From: Nageia nagi
Lineage: Eukaryota > Pinophyta
NCBI GenBank assembly: GCA_050084985.1
Contig: JBITNC010000001.1
Coordinates: forward strand, 21,700,001 to 21,764,000
Length of the DNA: 64,000 nt
Direction: 5' to 3'
This document shows, piece after piece, positions 56,348 to 64,000 of this stretch. The notes under the pieces were generated by a model. The model did not search any database. It worked only from the letters and a program-made list of their open reading frames with translations, and had not been told where the DNA came from. Made by a program: the position numbers and the translations under genes. Numbering within the stretch: position 1 is the stretch's first letter; every line of letters starts with the position of its first letter.

Positions 56348-57935
56348 AATTAGAAAAAAAAAGATATAGACTCAACTAGGGGCAGTTTTAGGTTCAGTTA
56401 GGGGGCAATTTTAGTTTCAGCTAAAGGAATGATAGAAATTAGATATTAAAAATCAAAAGGAAGAAATTTAGAATTTAGAATCAAAAAGTGCAAATATTTC
56501 CCAATCTTAGGGCATGAAGATAAGTATAGGTAAAGTATTTCATCTCCAACATTGTTTTTATTGGTCATGTTTATGCTATTTATTGCAATGGATGAATTAA
56601 GACCACTATCTCTTCTTTGAATATCTCATATGAAAATTGAACATTGCATATACTATTCTTATGATTTCTATTTCAATGAAATTTAAGGCCATTGTATCTT
56701 TGAAAAATTGGTATAATATAACATTATTGCATTGTCTATGAAATATTGCATATCTAAATAGTTATTTTCAAGGCTAAGTGAATGGATTCTTTCTCCTGAG
56801 TGATTTCATCATTGCATAGATAAATTGAATATACGGTCAAATGTTGTTAATTCATAATGTATCTTATAAATTTTATGACAAATGGCAATGTTGTTTTGAA
56901 TCTAATATGATACAAAATGATATGGATGATCGTTAATTAAATATCATTTGAATTTCTACACTTCATATGAAAAAACTCATGCCACCAGTAGTGTGCAATG
57001 ACTATAAATTATTTGTAATTGGGGCATATTGAAATTTCATTTAATATCTACTTATTTTTGTGATTCTTTCATATATTTGCAATGGTTTATTGAATTTGAT
57101 CATATTTTTTGAAGACATGATTGGAAACTTTTAGGCATACCATGCTACTAATGACATGCATTCACTTTGAAAATTTATGCAAATTGAAGTATTGAAATGC
57201 AAGGCCATTGAATGTTTGAATATTTGATACATTTATGGAAATTGAATGCTATTGTTCATTGTTCCACTAACAAATATTTTCAAAGCCATGGTCACTCCAT
57301 GTGCAACATCTCTTATCATTGCAAGATTATCTCAAGCTTGAGTCATTAAAGTTCTCATCATCTTGATAATCATCATTGTTCCAAGCTTGAGTCATTAAAA
57401 GTTCTCATCAGCTTGGTCTTTATAGACTATGAGTTGTCTATCACAATAGTCTATACATCATGGATATTACAAGCCTAGGGGCATTAAAGAGGATCACATG
57501 TGCTTGCTCTTCATAATCTATGAGTTGTTTATCATAATAGTATATATATCATGGTTTATAGCACTATAATTTGCATCAGCCATAGTGACACGCTATATAT
57601 TATATTAATTTCATCCTTGCTCTTTACATTGCTTATTCTTTAATGGGATTTGATCTATGTGGTTATTATGTTACTTTGTTATGCATGTATTGTCCAGATG
57701 AGTAGGATTGGCATAGACCACTCACCTTATATAGGGACTCTGATTTTTGCTTGCTTACCTAATGCAACATGAGCAAGGGGAAACCAATATCAAAATGGGA
57801 AACAACATATCCTACTCAGCATATCAATCAAAATAGGAAAATCCTCTTTACTATTGAAAATTTTCTTCTCTTCTCTAAACTTCCTTGGATTATGCAATTT
57901 TAATGCTTTTCATTTCATATCCAAAGAGGGGAAAA
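55601..57935 (+). other. 3' internal region of the gag-only element with polypurine tract
   Basis: Apart from short coding-like pieces to about 55960 (GYQRHEKSNGDDGLC, NGYLQTNIFNIR), no gene is seen. A 27-bp phrase (AAGCTTGAGTCATTAAA-TTC) is repeated at about 57337 and 57385. The tract AAAGAGGGGAAAA at 57923-57935 directly precedes the 3' LTR. Confidence 0.65.
56270..56347. repeat. (AT)n then (AG)n microsatellite
   Basis: About 27 AT units run into about 11 AG units. The reading frames across it are artefacts. Confidence 0.97.
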
Positions 57936-58682
57936 TGTAGATGCCTAAAAATGATTTATTTTTATTTAATAAATCATATTTACACATTAAATGATTTAAT
58001 GCAATATTACATATATCAAGATAAAAATATGTTATAATGCAATACCATGTGTCATATTAAATGCCATATCATATATCATGCGTTTTATTTTAAAGTATCT
58101 TAAATACAACAATAATTATACTATTGCAAGAGGTCAGACTTCACTCTTTTCTATGTCTTTTGCAAGCTATTTAAATGAGTGGATAGGTTGATCTCCATAT
58201 ATCGAAACTCCCTGATATGATAAGAACTTTGATAAGTGATTTTCAACTATAACAATGTCTTTAGATGCCACCTATCTTGAGAATTTGTATACTCTTAGTT
58301 TTGAAATTTCCATCTTTGGCATACATAATAATTCAACACATTTCATGTAATCAATGACATGCTTCTCCTATGTTAGTAGCCACATGCTTCTCTCAGGCAT
58401 CAACAGTGTACATCTCTAGATCAAGGGTTCCAGGCTTGGATGGTTGAGCTATTGGTTCATACACATGAAGATTAGTTGTGAATTCACCAGGATTATGATC
58501 CCAATCCTCAAAATATTCATTGCTATCTATTTTTAAGGATCATACACACACTTCATATTAGGTGCATGCTTTTCATGTATATCTATTGCAATTTGATATA
58601 GCATCTATTATATATTTTATTGTATATTGTAGACTATTTAATTAATTATTTTATCTATATTTTACACAATTTAGAGTCTACA
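57936..58682 (+). mobile_element. 3' LTR of the gag-only element, 747 bp
   Basis: Starts TGTAGATGCCTAAAAATGAT, ends TTTAGAGTCTACA, directly before the second AGTAT. Confidence 0.92.
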
Positions 58683-58687
58683 AGTAT

Positions 58688-59379
58688 CATCATTTATTAA
58701 TGTTAGATCTTTAGGATTCAAAGCCTCATATGAAAATTCATAATCCTACATCAAGCATATTGCACAAAATAAAACATCTAAGGATGTCTCATCATCCTTC
58801 AATTCTTCTTCAACTAAAGGATCCTTAATGCAAGGGTCCTTATACCCAATTTTGGTACTCCTCTTTTGTTATCCTAATTATTTGGAGAAAGATATAATTC
58901 CTTAAATTGTTTTCTAAATATTTTCCCTTATAGTCATATTTTATCATATAATTTACAATGAAAATATAATTTATGTTCATATATTCCAAATGCGAACTCA
59001 CTTTCTCTTTTACTATTTCTTTTTGAGATAATTATACCCTTGAATTGTTTAACTTTTTAGTAAGTAATAATATTTTATTTTTACATAGATCATGATATAT
59101 ATCTTGACTACTTTCTTTTAAGCTACAATATTTATAGGTGTTAGTATAATGATGCATTGTCTTGAGCTCTATTCACTAACATGTTGATTCTTCTAAAGAT
59201 AATGGTCTACCAAGCTTCTTAAAGGAATACACTAAGATATCAATATCATCAAACCTATATGTACCCAAGCTTTCATCTATGATAGACTCTAGCTAGGACT
59301 ATTCCTCTTTAATCTTGATTTTATTATGGGGAAGAATGAAACCTTTAGCAATATTGATACAACTTGAGTGGATTAACAT
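58688..59379 (-). pseudogene. Protease-RT linker remnant of the second Tat-type element
   Basis: The minus strand has coding-like pieces DPLVEEELKDDETSLDVLFC and YEFSYEALNPKDLTLINDD, then nearer protease SLGTYRFDDIDILVYSFKKL and GRPLSLEES. They are acidic and without catalytic motif, as expected of the linker between protease and RT. Confidence 0.5.
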
Positions 59380-59900
59380 AAGCTTTGATTGTGAAATTTT
59401 TTTATGCATTCTAAAACTTGAAACATTTATGAAGGGTTTATGGTATATTCTTCATAATATGAATCCACATGGTATCTCAAGTAAAAACTAATAAGGGATA
59501 TCACGTTAAAATACATAACACTTCATTGTAACAGTTTTAGGACCTAACTCAATAGGAAATGACACTACTCTATACATTCCTTTTTCATATTACCAAATCC
59601 CTTTATCCTAATGGTAGAATTTTGAATCTTGGATATGAGTTGTGAAATTGTTTATAAAATATTAATTGAACATATACTCATATTAGAAAATGTATCAACT
59701 AGAGTTATCTTCATTGGTGTATACATAACATTAATTTTAATATGCAAGGCTATATTCTTTTCCACAATATCTTCATTAGGGATTTCGTTACAAATAAATC
59801 TAATAATATTTATTTATCCACATGAATATATTATTTTAAAAATAATGCTAGTTGACATGGTTATATCCATTTGTGTCCTTTTTAGTGCATAAAAAAAAGC
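59380..59900 (-). pseudogene. Aspartic protease remnant of the second Tat-type element
   Basis: The minus strand reads KNIALHIKINVMYTPMKITL, VDTFSNMSICSINIL (active-site region, expected D-x-G-S) and RIKGFGNMKKECIE, then FPIELGPKTVTMKCYVF. This follows Tat-type protease order. The open frame on the plus strand at 59629-59892 is its shadow. Confidence 0.6.
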
Positions 59901-61300
59901 ATTCTTATGAGCCTTCAGAATTTGTAATAATTCAAAAAAGGCTTATCTTTCCTAGGGTGATCTGAAGGTAATCTTCAAGATTATAAGTATGAGGATCTTT
60001 GGGTAGTTATTTTCTTTCGCTAATAGTGGGGTGGAAATACAATTTTGGTCTACCACATCATGCATTGGTGTATAAATATTCATTAAAAATATTATTGAAA
60101 AATATATGATTTGATTTTCTTTATTATAGGATAGGTTATTTTTTCATCATCAAGCAATTTTTGTAACTCTTTCCTCAAAGTGGTGCAAGCATTGGTCCTA
60201 TGGACATGATATCTAGGATAAATGCAAAAGGAATTTGCATTGTACTAGGAAGGTTTAGGTTCATTCTCTCCCAATTATTTCTAGGGATGAATATAAATCA
60301 AAAAATTTCTTAGTAATCTTTGAACATGTCTCATATGGGAAAAATTCTAATGTAAATTTTCTCTCCTAGGTGATTCTTTAGGTTGTTCCTTTGGTTACTC
60401 AATAATATTTAATTACTTCTCTTATTTCTTCAAATAGATCTTTATTATGTCTTTGGAAGAAATTCCATATTTCAATGTACTAATCTCCACCATGACCTTC
60501 TCCTTACAAATCAATTTGTAGGTCATATCTATAAAATTTAGAACTATCTAGTGCTTTGTGTGTTGCTTCAAGATAGAGATGATATTATTTATAAACATAA
60601 ATATGACATACTTTTCATCAACATTCCCTTCAACAACACTCTAAAGTTTCTAAAATCTTGCAATGAACTTCTTTAACTTTTCATTAGATTCTTTCTTTCT
60701 ATTCATGAGATCCGAAATTATAACCAACTTAGGAACATTATGCTTGAATTCTTTTTGAAATAAAACCATAAAATTGCTTTTATGAAGTGATAGATCCTTG
60801 AAGAAGAGAAAAGTACCACTTCAATACATCTCCCTTCAATTTGGTTAGAAAATATTTAACCATTGAATTATGATTCATAATGAATTTCAACTCAAACTTC
60901 ATATGAAAGGATTAATTATATTACATTGAATCTCCCTCTCCATTGGAGGCATCAAATGTTGGTTCTATTTAATTCGCTTATTGGATTGTATTATGGATCT
61001 CATCGAAACGATGATTGAAATCTTCCATAACTCTAGGGACTTTATGATATCTACTCTCCATCTTGTTGATTTTATTTGCCAAATTATCTAAGGAACATGA
61101 TGTTGCCCCACTTCTATGGCTATGGTCTCCTTGATCATTTTAGTTTATCTTCTTAAGAATAGATTTAACATTTTCTATACCAAAGTGGTCAGTAAGGGCT
61201 TGGATCTCAACATTTTCTATCTTTGAAACACATAAATTTTAAGATTAATTCTATACAAACATCTTAGGGATTTTGGCACAACTAGTGAAAATATAAGTAC
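59901..61300 (-). pseudogene. gag: Gag remnant of the second Tat-type element
   Basis: The minus strand from about 61130 down to 60480 gives MKFELKFIMNHNSMVKYFLT, KLKGDVLKWYFSLLQGSITS, HNVPKLVIISDLMNRKKESN and EKLKKFIARF. This is the Gag core with a W-Y/F-x-x-L-x-x-G-S-I pattern. About 60480-59901 is degraded sequence leading to protease. Confidence 0.6.
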
Positions 61301-62487
61301 ATTATAAAAATATTTTGAGGTCATCGGGTCATTAATATTAAAATTAATTTTACTTCATTAATAATATTAATTATAATAAAATAAGATAATTAAATAAATG
61401 ATTGAATTATCAATAATTAAATATCAAAAGATCTAATGCTTTAATGCTCTAGTCCTAATCAATCCTAAATGGAAATACACTACAAAATTATCATTTACCT
61501 GTTCTAAGTACACTATACCCCAAATTTGTACTCAACATGATCAAGGCAACTTACCTTTGAAGTTTGGACAAACTTTCCTCATAGAGATAAAGTGTCGATG
61601 CACCATAATTCGCCAACATATATACATTCTCCTTAACACTAACTCCAACATCATGGTTGTCATCAAGATTTTCTATGAGATATCAAACATAAACTATAAA
61701 TATCATGAAAGAACGAAAGCATTGAGCAGTAAGGATGTAAATCAAATTTTGGGAGATGGTGCTGAAGAATATCGAGCAAAGAATGTATGTATTTCTCTAT
61801 CAAAGTTCAAATTATGATTTACATCACATCCTTCCTCCTTTATAAATGAAGTTCCATTGTCGATTAGGATAGCTTGACTAAAATTTCTTGTATCTATCAC
61901 CACAAAAAGATAAAAAGAAAGGAAATGTTCTTTATTCAAGTAATTACCTTCAATATAACAATAATTCTATCAAATCAGTTAATTCAGTTAAATACTTGAA
62001 ATATTCTTTTAAAAATAAATATAAATCAAATTTAAATGTTAAGAACAAGATTAAAGTGAAGATTTAGTATACTCAATTACTTAAATAACTAAAGATTGAA
62101 AATTTATGGATTAACTTGATGAAATATACATAAAAATTGAATAAAAAGATGAAGGACTATCCTTGAGTAGCAATTTATGAAACATTTTATCCTTTCATAA
62201 TTAAACATTGACCTTATGAAACTAGATCTTTACTCTCTTAACTTTGTAACTACTTAAACATATTACTTATCTTTCATATGCATATGGTATAACACTTGAT
62301 TAAAGATAAAATTAAAACCTCAATATACTATATTATTAAATTAACAAAATAATCTTAAATATATTGAAATTTAAGCTAAAACTAGAACGCAACATATAGT
62401 ATTCATTAACATTATATAATAATTTTAAACGTAAAATTCTACTATTTAAAAAATATAACAAAGTCAACCTACGTTAGGATTTCTCAC
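61301..62487. other. Intergenic stretch upstream of the dioxygenase gene
   Basis: No recognisable gene or repeat. The open frame 61557-61817 has no family features. The last 80 bp hold a TATA-like sequence. Confidence 0.5.
62411..62421 (+). promoter_or_regulatory. Possible TATA box of the dioxygenase gene
   Basis: ATTATATAATA lies about 100 bp before the start codon, leaving room for a 70-bp leader. In such AT-rich DNA the match could be chance. Confidence 0.35.
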
Positions 62488-62532
62488 ATGGATCCGCAGC
62501 ATAGAGTTTCGAGAAAGCTATGGCCAGTCTGA
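62488..62532 (+). other. Upstream ORF overlapping the dioxygenase start
   Basis: ATG at 62488 opens a 14-codon frame (MDPQHRVSRKLWPV) whose stop lies past the main ATG at 62520 in another frame. If in the transcript it would reduce initiation at the main start. Confidence 0.3.
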
Positions 62533-63783
62533 AGGGTTTAGTAGACGAAGGTCTCACACAAATTCTAGAGTTTATATTCAATCAGAGACCGAGCGATCAT
62601 CTGCTACTCCAATCTACAACGAAGGAATTCCTTTGATAGATCTCCATGGCCTTGACGGCCCCAACAGAGCCGATATTGTTGATGCCATCAGCAATGGTTG
62701 CCAGGAATGGGGCTTCTTCCAGGTATCCTTCTCCCTGCGTTTTATTTGTTCATTTTCTTAAATTGCTTAAGCGGATGAGGATATTTACAATGGATCAGGT
62801 GATCAGTCATGGCGTTCCTGAGAAAGTGATGGAGAGAATGGTTAAGGCTCATCACAGCTTCTTTGAGCTGCCAGAAGAGGAGAAGTCCAAATGCAGGGCT
62901 GACGACCATCACAAGACTGTTTCATACGGGACCAGCTTCACTTCTAAAAATGAGAAGGCTCTTCAATGGAGGAACTTTCTGGGGATTTCCTTGAAACAAC
63001 TGTTGACCCTCAAATTGTGCGATCTTGGCCCCAGTTATCCGGTAAGAAATTTCAAGAAAAAACAACAATAACATGGGAAATATATGTTTTTTCCTCTTTG
63101 TTTGGGTGATCTGACAATCTGTAGGGATGAAATCTATGCCCAGAGATGCAGCTTTGGAATATATGATTGAAGTGAAAAAGTTGGCAGTGAGTCTTCTTTC
63201 TGCTATTTCAGAGAGCCTTGGAACTTCGTGTAACCTAAGCACCATGATGGGATTTGGGAAATTATTGTTGAATCATTATCCTATGCCCTAACCCAGATAT
63301 GGTATTCGGTGTGAGTCGACATTTGGATGTGGGTTTACTAACAATCCTTCTACAAGATGATGTAGGAGGGCTTCAAGTTTCACACAACGGCAATTGGGTC
63401 GCAGTGCCACCTGTTTCCAATGGGTTGGTGATTAACGTAGGGGATTCCTTACAGGTATTTACCATAATTGTCACGATTTTGAGATTTTAGTTTTTAATCT
63501 ATACAAAGCTATTGATCTGAAATATGTTGCAGGTGTTAAGCAATGGAAGGTTTCAGAGTGCAGAACACCGTGCTGTGCTCAGCCGCAACAGAACTCGAAT
63601 ATCCATTCCATTATTTTGTGATCCTTTGATAGGTCCACTGTAATTAAGCGTCTTCCGGAGCTCATTAGTGAGCACAACGCACCCAGATATAGGTCCTTTA
63701 CATATGGGGAATTTATAGACTATTTTCTCAATAGACCTTTGTCAGGCAAGGCTGATAGTTTGGCCTTTGCTAGAATAAGATGA
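62520..63783 (+). pseudogene. 2-oxoglutarate/Fe(II)-dependent dioxygenase, DOXC class, four exons, four small deletions
   Basis: The only host gene recognised. Exons 62520-62722, 62799-63041, 63125-63454 and 63533-63783 are joined by introns with GT-AG ends (GTATCC..TCAG, GTAAGA..GTAG, GTATTT..GCAG). Exon 1 starts MASLKGLVDEGLTQI and later reads GIPLIDLHGL. Exon 2 has VISHGVPEKVMERMVKAHHS, FFELPEEEKSK and VSYGTSFTSKNEKALQWR. Exon 3 has the iron site start RHLD and LLTILLQDDVGGLQV. Exon 4 has SNGRFQSAEHRAVLS (second His) and RISI (2-oxoglutarate Arg), and ends AFARIR. The full set H-D-H-R is present. The likeness to feruloyl-CoA 6'-hydroxylase and SRG1-type enzymes is fair; the substrate cannot be told. 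The frame breaks near 62567 (1 nt), 62992 (1 nt), 63287 (2 nt) and 63632 (1 nt), all losses. It is a young pseudogene, or a good gene with base-calling errors. Confidence 0.85.
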
Positions 63784-64000
63784 CTAGGAATCATGTAAAA
63801 TAAGTATTATTGATTTCATTCTCTAGATTTTTTAAACATGATTGAGTCAAATGCCTGGATTTAGTGAATAGACCCATTCAAAGAGTGCCAGTGGTTGAAT
63901 CGCATTTCAACGTTCAATTGAAAACTGTTTTATTCTTTTGTGACCACTTTGGCGATGCCCAATATAGCATTTTCTGCATAATCTTCGCCATTTGGATTCT
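63784..64000. other. Downstream flank of the dioxygenase gene
   Basis: No gene. AAAATAAGTA at about 63796 could be a weak polyadenylation signal. Confidence 0.35.

Larger units (their letters stand above)
53291..58682 (+). mobile_element. Nested non-autonomous gag-only LTR element, 5392 bp
   Basis: LTRs 53291-54018 and 57936-58682 bound the element, and AGTAT flanks it at 53286-53290 and 58683-58687. A primer site and a Tat-type Gag are present but no protease, RT or integrase could be found in 3.9 kb of internal sequence. The LTR ends and the join to the primer site match the pol-bearing element whose LTR is at 47178-47881, the likely source of enzymes when both were active. Confidence 0.92.
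51050..61300 (-). mobile_element. Second Tat-type Ty3/gypsy element, decayed and split by a nested element
   Basis: Read right to left: Gag (61250-60450), protease (59900-59380), [nested plus-strand element 53291-58682], RT (53285-52640), RNase H (52620-52130), archaeal-type RNase H (52015-51830), integrase start (51340-51060). Here the extra RNase H follows the canonical one, the usual Tat order. Its LTRs were not identified; the left end is cut by the orphan LTR at 51043. Confidence 0.7.

Noticed and set aside
56028-56369. 113-codon frame with an IYIYIY tail
   Set aside because: Produced by the AT/AG microsatellite and AT-rich flank.
59629-59892. 87-codon plus-strand frame
   Set aside because: Opposite-strand shadow of the protease remnant of the Tat-type element.

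Overview
The window looks like intergenic DNA from a large, repeat-rich plant nuclear genome. It is AT-rich and almost wholly built of plant LTR retrotransposons (Ty1/copia, including a Sirevirus-like copy, and Ty3/gypsy of the Tat/Ogre type), one CACTA transposase remnant and several minisatellites. Only one host gene is recognisable. The depth of decay and the old nested insertions suggest a gymnosperm such as a conifer, but that is inference; the sequence itself supports only 'seed plant'.

Layout. (1) 1-5.4 kb, minus strand: a gag-only Tat/Ogre-like element with a candidate LTR, an 18-nt tRNA-Trp primer site, an upstream ORF1, gag with a zinc-finger-like motif, then a 3' region without pol that runs into four families of tandem repeats. 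(2) 5.4-7.5 kb: unassigned, with one weak coding-like stretch. (3) 7.5-28.4 kb, plus strand: two copies (A and B) of one Ty1/copia family arranged LTR-internal-LTR-internal-LTR. Copy A is cut off inside reverse transcriptase. Copy B carries 2.06 kb between primer site and gag that behaves exactly like a GT-AG intron when compared with copy A. A 9.3-kb Sirevirus-like copia element (18016-27336, target duplication GAATA) is nested in copy B. (4) 28.4-32.3 kb: minisatellites and the 5' half of a decayed CACTA TNP2 transposase. (5) 32.3-35.2 kb: a decayed gypsy-type gag and further unrecognised coding remnants. (6) 35.2-39.6 kb: non-coding with minisatellites and an LTR-like end. (7) 39.6-47.9 kb, minus: a decayed Tat-type element with domain order protease, archaeal-type RNase H, RT, RNase H, integrase, that is, with the extra RNase H placed before RT. 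(8) 47.9-51.0 kb: non-coding plus an orphan gypsy LTR and primer site. (9) 51.0-61.3 kb, minus: a second Tat-type element with RT, RNase H, archaeal-type RNase H, integrase order, split by a plus-strand gag-only element (53291-58682, target duplication AGTAT). (10) 62.5-63.8 kb, plus: a four-exon 2-oxoglutarate/Fe(II) dioxygenase gene of the DOXC class, with all splice sites intact but four 1-2 nt deletions.

Nothing here forms a working operon or pathway. The story is one of transposition. Non-autonomous gag-only elements sit beside pol-bearing relatives with matching LTR ends and primer sites. The decay is dominated by nonsense codons at Gln, Arg and Trp positions, as expected for long-methylated repeats. 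Coordinates of domains in decayed elements were read by eye and are approximate; LTR ends, target duplications, primer sites and splice sites were counted base by base.
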